Shown: positions 1 through 9,198 of the stretch, piece by piece
How the letters are laid out: every line of letters starts with the position of its first letter
Position numbering within the stretch: the first letter of the stretch is position 1
Assembly: GCF_036689865.1 (NCBI RefSeq)
Contig: NZ_JBAHUQ010000001.1
Span: forward strand, 514,628 to 578,627
Length of the DNA stretch: 64,000 nt
Origin: Magnetococcus sp. PR-3
Lineage (GTDB): Bacteria; Pseudomonadota; Magnetococcia; Magnetococcales; Magnetococcaceae
Direction: 5' to 3'
The notes under the pieces: generated by a model
Seen by the model: only the letters and a program-made list of their open reading frames with translations
Told to the model about the DNA's origin: nothing
Database searches by the model: none
Position numbers and translations under genes: made by a program

Positions 1-14
1 TTAGCCTGTGCAGA

Positions 15-37
15 AAGGGAGCAAACCAAGCCCCCTT
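15..37 (-). terminator. weak hairpin downstream of asnB-like gene
   Basis: An 8-bp stem with one mismatch (AAGGGAGC at 15-22 against GCCCCCTT at 30-37) and a 7-nt loop lies about 50 bp past the stop of the minus-strand amidotransferase gene. Read on the minus strand the stem is followed by only a short pyrimidine stretch, not a clear T run. It may be a weak terminator or a chance hairpin. Confidence 0.25.
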
Positions 38-86
38 ATGTTAACCAACCACCAGGGGTCCGTCTCACCCCTCTACCCGCTCGATA

Positions 87-1997
87 TTAGTTCATCTGTA
101 CGTTAAAACGCGTCATCCACAGTTCCAGCGAAATAAGTGCAAACAATTGCTTGGCCGCCAGAAAATCTTTATTGGCCACACGGGCTTTTAGTTTTTCTAT
201 GGCGCTCTGGGTAAACAGACCACGCGCAGCCACCTTGTCTGGCGAAAGCGTTTGATCAACAAGCTGCTGAAAGGACTGGTGGTGAAAGAAGTTCTCCATG
301 GGAATATAAAAGGCTTTTTTACGCCGCTTGGCAGAGGGCAAAGGGATGCGGTTGGCATAATCCCGCAGCATAATTTTGTTCTGCCGCAAGGTCAGTTTGC
401 TTTGCAGCGGGGCACGCCACAAAAATTCGACCAGCTTGTGGTCCATAAAGGGAACACGTGCCTCAAGACTGTTTGCCATGGACATTTTATCTTGCCGCAT
501 CAAAATGTTATCTGGCAACCAGTGGCCATACTGAGCCCCCAACATACGTTGATTAAAATCCCCTTGCCATGGATCTTCAATGGTAGAAGGGCCAGCATTT
601 GCCATCTGCGCCAAAGCATCGGGTGTGTAGAGGCTCTGTTTATCATGGTCATCAAACAGGGAGATTAAATGGTGATAGAGCGCTTCAGGCGAAGCCTCCC
701 CAATTTGGTTGACCAGACGAACCACCTTCTCTCGTCCACTTGATCCTAAATCTGCGGGATAATCAAAGAGTACATTCAGTAGTTTTTCTGGTGTTCTGGC
801 CACCAGGGGCGCGACCATATGGCGGTGGATGGTGGCGGGCATGAACTTCTGATAATAGCTGGATAAGCGCATGATCTTATGGAACATGTACCCACCCATC
901 GTTTCATCAGCCCCCTCCCCAGTCAAGACCACTTTAACATGCTTAACCGCCTCTGCGGCCAACAGGTAAGTTGGAATAACAATGGCATCACCCAACGGCT
1001 CATCACTGTGCCAAACAATTTCCGGTAACAGGTCAAAATGCTCGGGTTTAAATAGCACCTCATGATGATCACACCCCAATTGCTGGGCCATGATACGCGC
1101 CTCTTCCAACTCATCGCCTTCCCAACCAAAACCGATGGAGAAGGTTTTGACGGGTTGGTTGCTCATCTGAGCCATCGTGGCAACGATGCTGCTGGAATCC
1201 AACCCACCACTTAAGTAAGCCCCAAGCGGAACATCACTGATCATGCGTAGTTGAATGGACTCCTGCACCAAATCATCAAACTGGGCCTGCCACTCGGCCT
1301 GGGTGTGGGGCACATCCCAGGCAGCGGCGGCTTCAGGCAAGGACCAATACGGTTCAATGCTGACCTCACCTTTTTGCCAAGTTAAACAACACCCAGCTGG
1401 CAGTTTATGAACATCACGTAAAAGCGTTTCTGGACCCGGCACATAGCGTAAGGTCAGAAATTCGTTAAGCTTGCCATAATGAAGGTGGCGAGGAACCCCT
1501 GCAAAAGCCAACAGAGATTTCATCTCACTGGCAAACAGCAGATGTTGACCCTGCTGCCAATAGTACAATGGTTTAATACCCAGCCGATCACGGGCGACGA
1601 AGAGCTTTCGCTTAACACGGTCCCAGATGGCAAAGGTGAACATACCGCGCAAATGTTGCAAGCACGCCGGTCCATGCAGGGTGTAAAGCTGTAGAATAAC
1701 TTCGGTATCCGAATGGGTCTGAAAATGGCACCCTTGCTCGATCAACTCAGAACGCAACGTACGATAGTTATAAATTTCACCATTAAAGACAATGGTGTAG
1801 CGCTCATCTTGGGTAGAGATTGGCTGATTACCGCTACTGAGATCAATAATGCTTAAGCGGCGCATCCCAATGGCCACATCCCCATCATGATGAATACCCT
1901 GATGGTCTGGCCCGCGGTGGCTCAGCAACGCTGTCATGGTGGAGATCAGAGCTTGAGCATCACCTGGTGTTCCAACCGTTCCTGCTATACCACACAT
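87..1997 (-). CDS. asnB: glutamine-hydrolysing asparagine synthase family amidotransferase
   Basis: This 636-residue protein starts MCGIAG, so Cys2 is the N-terminal nucleophile of a class II glutamine amidotransferase domain (about residues 2-200; NGEIYNY at 72-78 is typical). The synthetase half carries the ATP-pyrophosphate loop SGGLDSS at 263-269. Family members use glutamine ammonia to amidate an adenylylated carboxylate. Beside glycosyltransferases such homologues often modify a polysaccharide or its precursor rather than making free asparagine, and that is the reading here by context. The ATG at 1997 has GGGAG six bases upstream. The length is normal for the subfamily found in exopolysaccharide/exosortase clusters. 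The family is certain; the substrate is not. Confidence 0.9.
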   Translation of the reverse strand: MCGIAGTVGTPGDAQALISTMTALLSHRGPDHQGIHHDGDVAIGMRRLSIIDLSSGNQPISTQDERYTIVFNGEIYNYRTLRSELIEQGCHFQTHSDTEVILQLYTLHGPACLQHLRGMFTFAIWDRVKRKLFVARDRLGIKPLYYWQQGQHLLFASEMKSLLAFAGVPRHLHYGKLNEFLTLRYVPGPETLLRDVHKLPAGCCLTWQKGEVSIEPYWSLPEAAAAWDVPHTQAEWQAQFDDLVQESIQLRMISDVPLGAYLSGGLDSSSIVATMAQMSNQPVKTFSIGFGWEGDELEEARIMAQQLGCDHHEVLFKPEHFDLLPEIVWHSDEPLGDAIVIPTYLLAAEAVKHVKVVLTGEGADETMGGYMFHKIMRLSSYYQKFMPATIHRHMVAPLVARTPEKLLNVLFDYPADLGSSGREKVVRLVNQIGEASPEALYHHLISLFDDHDKQSLYTPDALAQMANAGPSTIEDPWQGDFNQRMLGAQYGHWLPDNILMRQDKMSMANSLEARVPFMDHKLVEFLWRAPLQSKLTLRQNKIMLRDYANRIPLPSAKRRKKAFYIPMENFFHHQSFQQLVDQTLSPDKVAARGLFTQSAIEKLKARVANKDFLAAKQLFALISLELWMTRFNVQMN

Positions 1998-2139
1998 ACT
2001 CTGCTCCCATCACACAGGTAAAACTGATCAACGCCATGGACCTTTAAAACCATTTGCGCGAAGAGTATAGCGTGACCACCTATGCTTTAACCATGCCCGA
2101 CATTGCCTTCAAGCCTGGGTATAGGGAAAAAAAGAACGC

Positions 2140-3588
2140 TTAATAGCGGGAACCCTGAAGCAGCCCAGCAGAGACGTCCTTGCTCTTACGGAGGAAATAA
2201 GACAAACCACCATGCATAAATTTCCATGCCCGCGCCGGTGGCAATGTCCATAACGCATGGTGGGCCACCTTCATGAGACGATCAGGTTTGAAATAGAACT
2301 GTTTAAAGGCGCTAGCGGCCAGTCGTTGGATCTCTGCCCGAGAGATGGTGTTGGGCACCCAAATGGTCTCGTCATCGACCAGTAAACTATTTTTTTCGCC
2401 CTTAATATTAACCCAGCGCCCAGTCTCTTTGCAGGTTTCGTAAATGGCCGTACCCTTAAACGGTTCAAAAATGGGGAATACGGCAAACGTAAGTTTGGAG
2501 CGTGTTGCAAAATCGATGGTGCGCTGAATATCCTCTGCGGTTTCATTGGGTAAGCCAATCATAAAAGAGGAGAGACTTTTTATCCCTGCTTGATGCACAT
2601 TTTCAATACCACGCACATTATCCTCTTGGGTCAATCCTTTTTTCATGAGAGCCAAGGTTTTATCATGGGCGGTTTCACAACCAAACGTGATCAGATAACA
2701 CCCTGTTTGCCGCATGGCAGCCAACATATCCCTATCATTGACCGCATTGGTGCGCGTAAAGCAGGTCCATTTAAACTTTAAATGGTTCTGCGCCATGGCT
2801 TCACACAACTCAAAGACATGACGTTTGCGGATGGTAAAAATATCATCGTAGAACATCAGGGAATCATAGCCCTGATCTCGATACCGCTTAAGCTCCTCAA
2901 TGACATCAGGCACGGAACGAAACCGCATGGTGCGCCCCATCACCTCCGTTGCAGCACAGAAGGTACACTTAAAAGGGCAACCACGGGTTGTTAGGGTATG
3001 GATGACTTTTTTTCCACGGATATGCATGGGGCTATAGTAGCGCGCCATATCATATTGGCTGATATCTGGAGGACCGATCTCATCCAAATTGTTCACCACA
3101 TCAGCCTTGCCAGCAATAACCAGCTTACCCATGGCTTGGCGCATACCCAAGCCGGGCATTGGTTTAGGGGGTATGCCCTGGTTCAAGGCTTCCAATAAGC
3201 TTACCCAAATTTGCTCCCCCTCCCCCGACACCACATAATCGACCGGCCACTCTTCAAAATCATGGGGAAACAGAGTCGCGTGAGGCCCACCAATCACAAG
3301 GGTTTGATGCGGGTAGGCTTGTTTAAGACGCTGCACCAAAATAGAGAGCGAACGCACATTGGTAATATAGGCGCTCATACCGACCAGATCATACTTAGCC
3401 AGCTGGGCCACCGCTTGGTCTATGGTCGCATTGGCCAGATCCAATAACGCCACATGGTGCCCCGCCTGTTTGGCGTAAGTTGTCATAAAAGCCAACCCAA
3501 GCAGAGGAAATTCAGGCGACATATCCGCCAGATCACCATAGTTCTCTGCCGCAGTCATGGGTGGATTAACTAAAACAGATTGAATCAT
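2140..3588 (-). CDS. B12-binding-domain radical SAM protein
   Basis: The 482-residue protein has a cobalamin-binding-like Rossmann domain at about 1-135 (GGPHATLFP at 100-108, then a VSGEGE stretch), followed by a radical SAM domain with the 4Fe-4S ligand motif CxxxCxxC at Cys204, Cys208 and Cys211. This architecture resembles the methylthiotransferase/BchE-like family, whose members methylate or cyclise unreactive carbons using SAM. The substrate cannot be read from sequence. It lies 142 bp upstream of the amidotransferase gene on the same strand, so the two are probably co-transcribed and may act on the same surface-glycan or lipid precursor. ATG at 3588 is preceded by a GAGA-type ribosome site. 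Confidence 0.88.
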   Translation of the reverse strand: MIQSVLVNPPMTAAENYGDLADMSPEFPLLGLAFMTTYAKQAGHHVALLDLANATIDQAVAQLAKYDLVGMSAYITNVRSLSILVQRLKQAYPHQTLVIGGPHATLFPHDFEEWPVDYVVSGEGEQIWVSLLEALNQGIPPKPMPGLGMRQAMGKLVIAGKADVVNNLDEIGPPDISQYDMARYYSPMHIRGKKVIHTLTTRGCPFKCTFCAATEVMGRTMRFRSVPDVIEELKRYRDQGYDSLMFYDDIFTIRKRHVFELCEAMAQNHLKFKWTCFTRTNAVNDRDMLAAMRQTGCYLITFGCETAHDKTLALMKKGLTQEDNVRGIENVHQAGIKSLSSFMIGLPNETAEDIQRTIDFATRSKLTFAVFPIFEPFKGTAIYETCKETGRWVNIKGEKNSLLVDDETIWVPNTISRAEIQRLAASAFKQFYFKPDRLMKVAHHALWTLPPARAWKFMHGGLSYFLRKSKDVSAGLLQGSRY

Positions 3589-3769
3589 AGCAGTATCTCA
3601 CATGGGTTGAATGAGCCATTTTGGCCAAATTCGTCATGGTTTATAAATGCTCGATAAGCCTTGTTGTGCGCCTCAATGATTTTGTAAAACAAATATTTTT
3701 TCTGGTCAAGCGTTTGAACCTGCTTCTCTAGGTGCAGTGTATTTTTGCTCGATGTACGGGGTCTTACCC

Positions 3770-3910
3770 TTACCAATATAATGAGGGATCCACCCAGAAA
3801 AGGTGAGGATTGGCCCTCTGCCCCACCATCGGCATATCCTTTGCGTGTTTGCCGTCGTTACTGCTGTTCTCGCTGACATAGATAAGGCAAGCGACGGATA
3901 GCATAGCCAT
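3770..3910 (-). CDS. possible 46-residue small protein
   Basis: A 46-codon open frame starts at an ATG with GAGGA about eight bases upstream and has a hydrophobic N-terminus (MAMLSVACLIYV). It ends 180 bp before the radical SAM gene on the same strand. The good ribosome site and hydrophobic start favour a small secreted or membrane peptide. Against it, there is no positively charged n-region, no recognisable family, and a short frame like this can arise by chance. Confidence 0.2.
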   Translation of the reverse strand: MAMLSVACLIYVSENSSNDGKHAKDMPMVGQRANPHLFWVDPSLYW

Positions 3911-4388
3911 GAACTTTTTCCTCAACACCTAGGGAACATGACTCTGAAATGGCAGCGGTTAGAGTGGATTAACCAGGGTGCGACACCCCCCTTTTCTCCA
4001 ACGACCACAAAGAAGTTAGATATTTGATTTTGATATAAATTCTAAAGTCTTTATAGCGATGGCAGAATAACCAAACCCCATGTGAATTGGGGTGTTTGCA
4101 GAGGATTGCTCCATAAGAGAGAAGTACGTAGAGCTGGGATGGTACGTCGTTAAGAGAATAAAACGAGACAAGCTTGCACCTCGTCACAAGATCTCTTCAT
4201 TCTCTCTTTAACCAACCCTACAATCGTTTGTGGTGATCACCCAAAAACATGACAAACGCTTGTTATATTTTTGGGTAAGCGTCAAACACTAAAAAAACAG
4301 AGTAAACATCCAACATGCGGTCGTTTTACTTAGTTTGGATACATTTTGCCATGCTGATGGTACATCACTGGCCCTGGGCAGGATTGAA
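3911..4388. other. intergenic region between divergent radical SAM and methyltransferase genes
   Basis: No convincing gene is visible here. It contains a small GGGTG/CACCC hairpin near 3976-3988 and the long palindrome annotated separately at 4239-4276. The region should hold the promoters of both divergent genes, but no clean -35/-10 pair could be assigned by eye. Confidence 0.4.
4239..4276. promoter_or_regulatory. 17-bp-arm imperfect palindrome upstream of methyltransferase gene
   Basis: The arms 4239-4255 and 4260-4276 begin and end with a perfect ACCCAAAAA / TTTTTGGGT match and pair at 15 of 17 positions around a 4-nt centre. It lies about 110-140 bp upstream of the methyltransferase start. 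No T run follows on either strand, which argues against a simple terminator. It could be an operator, an RNA hairpin in the leader, or the trace of a mobile element end. Confidence 0.4.
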
Positions 4389-4415
4389 ATGGCAAAAACA
4401 GAGGAATACATAACA

Positions 4416-5246
4416 ATGTCAAATCCAAGCGTTAATGATGTGCAAGATTTTTGGGAAGCCAACCCTTTATGGAGTGGTGAATCTAACCACACGCCAGGCA
4501 CAAAGCCCTTTTTTGAAGAGCATAGAGACGTCTATATCTCGGACTGTTTTGCGGGCCAGTTTGACCCCCGCTGTGTTCCACAGGAAGCCAATCGTGAAAA
4601 AATTCTCGACCTGGGATGTGGCCCTGGTTTCTGGACCATTGAACTCTGGAAGCATGGCTGCCATAACATCACGTCGGCAGATCTGACGAAAAATGCCTTA
4701 AAGCTGACAAAATCCAGGTGCGAAATCTACGGTGTTTCTGCTGATGTTAGTCAGCAAAATGCTGAAAATCTAACGTTTGATGATGGCTCGTTTACCCATG
4801 TTAACTGCCAAGGCGTTATTCATCATACCCCTGATACAGAGGCATGTGTAGCGGAAATTGCTCGGGTACTTAAACCCGGAGGAACAGCAAGCCTAAGCGT
4901 CTACTATAAGAATGTTTTTTTAAGAAACTGGGGCATTCTAAAGTGGGCCGGCATTATCCTCAGCAAACTTGGCGGAGGCATGAAGGGGCGCGGTAGGGAA
5001 AAGATTTTTTCAACTGGGGGTGCAGAGGAAATTGTGCGTCTATATGACGGCGATGAAAACCCCATAGGAAAAGCCTATTCCAAACAACAGTTTGTTGAGA
5101 TGCTCTCTCCGCACTTTGAGGTGCAGGATATCTATTTACACTTTTTTCCTGCGCGGGCTTTACCGATAAAAACCCCCCACGTTCTCCATCGTTTCTTGGA
5201 TAAGTATACCGGCTTTATGATCTATGCCACGGTCAAGAAATCCTGA
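4416..5246 (+). CDS. class I SAM-dependent methyltransferase
   Basis: With the ATG at 4416 the protein has 276 residues. SAM-binding motif I (DLGCGPG) is at about 65-71, followed by an acidic second-strand residue in SADLT and a third segment that reads HVNCQGVIHH, typical of a methyltransf_11-type fold. It would methylate a small molecule, sugar or lipid in the cytoplasm, with the substrate unknown. GAGGA lies ten bases upstream of 4416; an in-frame ATG at 4389 has AGGA five bases upstream, so the start may be 27 bases earlier. The gene is alone on the plus strand inside a minus-strand polysaccharide region, which suggests separate acquisition or regulation. A strong terminator follows at 5424. 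Confidence 0.85.
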   Translation: MSNPSVNDVQDFWEANPLWSGESNHTPGTKPFFEEHRDVYISDCFAGQFDPRCVPQEANREKILDLGCGPGFWTIELWKHGCHNITSADLTKNALKLTKSRCEIYGVSADVSQQNAENLTFDDGSFTHVNCQGVIHHTPDTEACVAEIARVLKPGGTASLSVYYKNVFLRNWGILKWAGIILSKLGGGMKGRGREKIFSTGGAEEIVRLYDGDENPIGKAYSKQQFVEMLSPHFEVQDIYLHFFPARALPIKTPHVLHRFLDKYTGFMIYATVKKS

Positions 5247-5882
5247 AGGAGCTGCGGCTTCCCCGTGCCAGAAATCGTGATCGACCAAGCAGAAAGACCA
5301 TAAGCCGCACCGAGCCCCTGTGGCGACGCCCGATTAAGAAGGCGAGCTCTTATCGGTGGTGTCTCGGCAGGCTGAACACCACCTTTTGGCCAAACCTGTC
5401 GCGGTCAATCATGCGCCTGATCCGTGTGTGGTGTACCGCCACACGCTTTTTTTGGGGGAACCGAGTGTGTGCGGGTGAATCACTTAACCCTGCTTTTTCA
5501 CGTCGGATGTTTATGCTCAAGCCATAGGTCTGGCGCATACCAACGTGATGCATCAGCCCCCTTCCCCACATAACCGGCACACTCCAGGAGTTGCTCTCTA
5601 GACCCTCTGTTCACAGCCATAACGGGGGCAGAAAACATATCTCCCCTTAAACTTACGCCATGAACCCTATGGCGGAATAGGAGGCCAAAAGGGCCGCGGA
5701 TATATTCAGGATCTACTCAGGGTGCGAGACGAGCCCCCATTTTTACATGGTAGCCCTCTGGTAAAAAAACGCTCACGCCAGGCATGCACACCCTCTCAAG
5801 CATATACCTTTGTGACACCGCTCCCGCCCCCGTACCATCGACCGCACCCACACAATCGACTTCGTTCCATAGACAGCCCGCA
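5247..5882. other. intergenic region after methyltransferase gene
   Basis: Apart from the terminator at 5424-5453, no gene with a ribosome site and a recognisable product is visible on either strand. The open frames here (for example on the minus strand 5350-5580) have no family resemblance and overlap the terminator. The sequence may be the remains of a lost gene. Confidence 0.4.
5424..5453 (+). terminator. rho-independent terminator for methyltransferase gene
   Basis: A GTGTGG / CCACAC stem (5426-5431 with 5439-5444) is extended by a wobble and a G-C pair, has a 7-nt loop, and is followed directly by seven T residues (5447-5453). It lies about 180 bp downstream of the methyltransferase stop and reads in its direction. 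Confidence 0.6.
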
Positions 5883-5899
5883 TGATTCAGCAACCTGTT

Positions 5900-6883
5900 T
5901 TACGCTTTGTCGTTTTTTTTCTTCAACTCTTCTGTGATCTCTTGCAGGGAGGAACGCACACGCCATAGCTCTTTGTGTAAGGAGAGGTTTTGATGGGAAA
6001 TCACCCCCATAGTCAACACCAAGAAGGCAAACAAAAAGAGTAGGATCGCGACAAGAAAGGTATAGATAGAGGGGTCAGGATTGCCAAGATTGACAAACGA
6101 CCATCCGGCAAAGAATATCGCCATAAGGAGTAGACCCAATGCGGCCGGAAAAATGTACCGAAAGGGGGCCGTAACCAAGCTAAACATCAAATGACTTTGA
6201 ATAAGCTTGGGAATTTTACTGGAGGATTTACGAGGCAGTGCATTGGGCTTGGCCAGTTTATGGTCTTTCCACTCCAACCAGGCGGGCACCTCCCGAATGG
6301 TAAAACCCAATGCCAGCGCTTGCTGCACCACTTCTAGATGCATCTCTTTGCCATTCATGGTCAAAGGCAGGCTCATAAACTTCTCTTTACGGTAGCCACG
6401 GGTCATACCGGTGTACATGGTAATGGCCTTGGATTGCGCAACGCGTAAAATATGATTACCCAAACGGCTAATCATAACCCGTTTTTGGGGCACATTACGG
6501 TAGCCCCCACTGGGTAGATTGGGGGAAGCAATGACCATGTCCGTTTTGGGATATTGACGAAACTGCGCAATAATCTCATGAACAATACGGTCCCCCCAGG
6601 AGCAGTCCACTTCCGTCACCACCACCAGCTCTCCACGCGCTGCGGCAACCCCATGGCGAATGGCAGCCCCACGCCCCTGGTTGACCTCATACCCCTCCAA
6701 ACGCAAACGGTCATGCTGCTGAGCAAGCGCTTGGGCAATGGACGGAGAGCTATCTAAGGAGCCATCGTTAACCACCACCAACTCCCAGTCATCATCCAAG
6801 CTCTCCAGGCTACTGAGCATATGCAGGATGGCTTTTTCCAGAATGGCCTCTTCATTATAAAACGGACAAACGACTGAGATCAT
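5900..6883 (-). CDS. family 2 glycosyltransferase with C-terminal membrane helices
   Basis: This 327-residue protein is a dolichol-phosphate-mannose-synthase-like GT2 enzyme. It opens with SVVCPFYNEE, carries the nucleotide-sugar site VVNDGSLDSS near residue 50, and has a TEVDCSW stretch in place of the usual DADLQ acidic motif. Two hydrophobic helices at about 235-300 probably hold it in the inner membrane, followed by a short charged coiled tail. It would transfer a sugar to a lipid carrier or growing glycan. The start at 6883 is chosen because its ATG overlaps the stop of the upstream gene as ATGA, with GAGGAAGAG just before; an in-frame start 27 bases earlier is less likely. Translational coupling with the toroid gene is expected. 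Confidence 0.88.
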   Translation of the reverse strand: MISVVCPFYNEEAILEKAILHMLSSLESLDDDWELVVVNDGSLDSSPSIAQALAQQHDRLRLEGYEVNQGRGAAIRHGVAAARGELVVVTEVDCSWGDRIVHEIIAQFRQYPKTDMVIASPNLPSGGYRNVPQKRVMISRLGNHILRVAQSKAITMYTGMTRGYRKEKFMSLPLTMNGKEMHLEVVQQALALGFTIREVPAWLEWKDHKLAKPNALPRKSSSKIPKLIQSHLMFSLVTAPFRYIFPAALGLLLMAIFFAGWSFVNLGNPDPSIYTFLVAILLFLFAFLVLTMGVISHQNLSLHKELWRVRSSLQEITEELKKKNDKA

Positions 6884-8556
6884 TTCTCTTCCTCTGCAAA
6901 CCATTGCCAAGTCAGGGTTAGCTTACCTTGATGGTTAAGTTCTTCCAACAGCTTCTCTGTGGAGGTATCGGATTCGGCCAACGGTACGGCTGTTAGCTCT
7001 TGTGGTTCAAAATAGCGAGAGGAGCCCATATGGATGGGGGCAAACTTTCGGCACGGTGTCATGGCTTTTAAATCGGATGAAGTGGTTGTTTTTTGCAGTT
7101 GATCTACCACCTTCACCCCATCTGGCGCCCAAATAATATGACGTTTCATAGTCAGTGGCGAGGCATCTCTGGCATTAATCAACACCCGTACCAGCTGCTG
7201 TTTAACCCAATAGGCCATGCGCTTACTGCGCCCAACCGTCAAGGTAAAGATCCGAAAAGCCATAAACAGCCAAGGGGTCATAACACGTTGGTTAACCCGC
7301 ACAAACGTGCTTTCAACTTCGCAACCTGAGGCATCATGGGTTGCCGTAGCAGGCAGGGTCAAGCGTTGATTACTGATCACTTTATCCTGCTCGGTCACCG
7401 CCAGATAACCACTGTGGCTAAGGACCAACGCCTGATCTTGGCGGTTATAGACACGGATAACCCCACCCTTAGATAACCCCACCACCGCATGGTAAGCCTC
7501 TGTTCCATGGATTAGAATACCCGCTTGCTCAAAGACCTTATGAACAGGCTGTTCACAGGGTAAGGGGGCGGGGTTTTCTGCCATGACAGAGCGCGGGTTC
7601 CAGTCGCAATGGTCCGCTGCAAAGAGATAGTTATTGAGCAGTGGAAAAAAGTTATAGGCATCCATCATAGGCAAGCCAACCGCTTCGGCCCGCTCCACAG
7701 CAGGGCGCATAAACTGAGCAATGCGTGCGGCATCTTCACAAACAGGGGCCAGCATTTCAAACCCTGCAGGATAATAAAACTCGGTATTGCGGCTGGCCAT
7801 GTCCCCCCCAATGGTACCGTTGGGGTAGATCATATAGGTAAAAAAAGCCACGGAACGTCGCATACTTTCCAGCAACGGTTTGCTGTTGGTCTTTTGCCAG
7901 CAACGCGCCAGATAAAAGAGCGCATGGCTTTGGTAACCAGGGTCAGCCCCGCCATACTCCTCATACCACCCTTCTTCCGATTGGTGGTCTAAAATACGCT
8001 GAATAAAATAGTCACTACGTTGGCCAAAACGAGCATGACCGGTAACCTCTTGTGCCGCCAACAGGGCGGCGGCGGCGGCGGCCAGGTGGTTGGTGAGCAC
8101 ACCGTGGGTCTCATCGTTACGGCACAACCAGTCACCAAGCCGTTCCATGCTCTGTTTGGCATGGGCCTTAACTTGGGGGGTCAGGTGCGCTTGGCCCAAC
8201 AGGTAGGCTTCTCCCACATAAAAACCGGTAAAGGCGGTGGCCGCTAATGAGCGTTCATTAGGGTAGGCTTCATCAAATGAACCATCCGTATGCTGTAGAC
8301 CTGTCCAAAATTGAACGGCGGCATTAAAGGTCTCGACCAAAGCATGATCATGCACAGCACGGGATGCATCCGGGTGGGTGATCATCCAAGCCAAGCTATA
8401 GGTGGACTCCTGAAAACGGGAACCACAAAAATCGGTAAACTTCCAACACCAATAGGTACGGTCAAAACACCCATGGGTGATAGAGTAGATCTCTCGGTCA
8501 CCGCGAGAGAGCATACGACTAAACTGTTTTTTTGCGTGTTCCAAAAAGACGGACAT
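6880..8556 (-). CDS. alpha/alpha-toroid protein of a surface-polysaccharide cluster
   Basis: The 558-residue soluble-looking protein has an N-terminal half (about 20-330) rich in repeated amphipathic helices, with motifs such as LQHTDGSFDEAYPNE and YYEEYGGADPGY. These resemble six-hairpin glycosidase, prenyltransferase-like and heparinase II/III toroids. The C-terminal half is beta-rich, as in heparinase-type lyases. No signal peptide is evident, so it may act in the cytoplasm or be exported otherwise. The 4-bp overlap with the following glycosyltransferase gene ties the two functionally, perhaps as a glycan-trimming or modifying pair. Catalytic residues cannot be assigned by eye. ATG at 8556 has AGGTGGGG upstream. 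Confidence 0.65.
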   Translation of the reverse strand: MSVFLEHAKKQFSRMLSRGDREIYSITHGCFDRTYWCWKFTDFCGSRFQESTYSLAWMITHPDASRAVHDHALVETFNAAVQFWTGLQHTDGSFDEAYPNERSLAATAFTGFYVGEAYLLGQAHLTPQVKAHAKQSMERLGDWLCRNDETHGVLTNHLAAAAAALLAAQEVTGHARFGQRSDYFIQRILDHQSEEGWYEEYGGADPGYQSHALFYLARCWQKTNSKPLLESMRRSVAFFTYMIYPNGTIGGDMASRNTEFYYPAGFEMLAPVCEDAARIAQFMRPAVERAEAVGLPMMDAYNFFPLLNNYLFAADHCDWNPRSVMAENPAPLPCEQPVHKVFEQAGILIHGTEAYHAVVGLSKGGVIRVYNRQDQALVLSHSGYLAVTEQDKVISNQRLTLPATATHDASGCEVESTFVRVNQRVMTPWLFMAFRIFTLTVGRSKRMAYWVKQQLVRVLINARDASPLTMKRHIIWAPDGVKVVDQLQKTTTSSDLKAMTPCRKFAPIHMGSSRYFEPQELTAVPLAESDTSTEKLLEELNHQGKLTLTWQWFAEEEK

Positions 8557-9198
8557 GGCCCCACCTGTTTAATACTGCGCCCAAACCACGGTTAAGGGTG
8601 TGCAGGCCACCCCATTAAGACCGGGTTACGTCAAGCGATCTCCCCTATGATAGGGTGACTACGGTACTCGGTTAGGGGCACATTTCCAATGGCTGAACTA
8701 GAGCCGTTCTTCATTGTACACCTGCTGCCGGGTTTGCACCTTCTTACCAACCCCTCTCAAGAAGAAGAGCCAGTTTAGGTGTCATCCCCCCCAAAAGCTT
8801 CCCTAAAAAGGTTCAAGATAAGAATGAGCCATTGTTTTGTCTAGCTTTGGCAAGCCCTACCCCCCCTAAACATTAAGAGGAGAAGAAACTGAGGCTGCTT
8901 TGCATTGATCTCTAGTAAACAGCTTACATGCCATCCTAAAAAATGGTTCTGATCCCTCATGCCTAAAGAGGCTTCTGCACGATCGACTGATAAGCTTTAT
9001 CTCGCGCAACGCCTCCGACATCAGGAGCCCTAGATCTCTACGACACAACGACCAAAATATATGGATTGTGACGACAGGTATTGTATACAAATCACCGTCA
9101 TAATCCCTCTGTCATACCCCCCCAAACGATTCATATAAAAGCCATTGAGGATATCATTCCGTTGAACTTCGCAGAGTGTCCATGGGCTAAGATGTACT
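8557..9198. other. intergenic region, 640 bp
   Basis: No supported gene. A 74-codon minus-strand frame at 8866-9090 lacks a recognisable ribosome site and any family resemblance. The region separates the glycosyltransferase/toroid pair from the acylation operon and probably holds the promoter of the toroid gene and the end of the upstream transcript. Confidence 0.4.

Noticed and set aside
3585..3776. 63-codon minus-strand frame overlapping the radical SAM start
   Set aside because: It would start with TTG without a ribosome site and overlaps the start of a well-supported gene.
8866..9090. 74-codon minus-strand frame in the intergenic region
   Set aside because: No ribosome site, no family resemblance, unusual composition for its neighbours.
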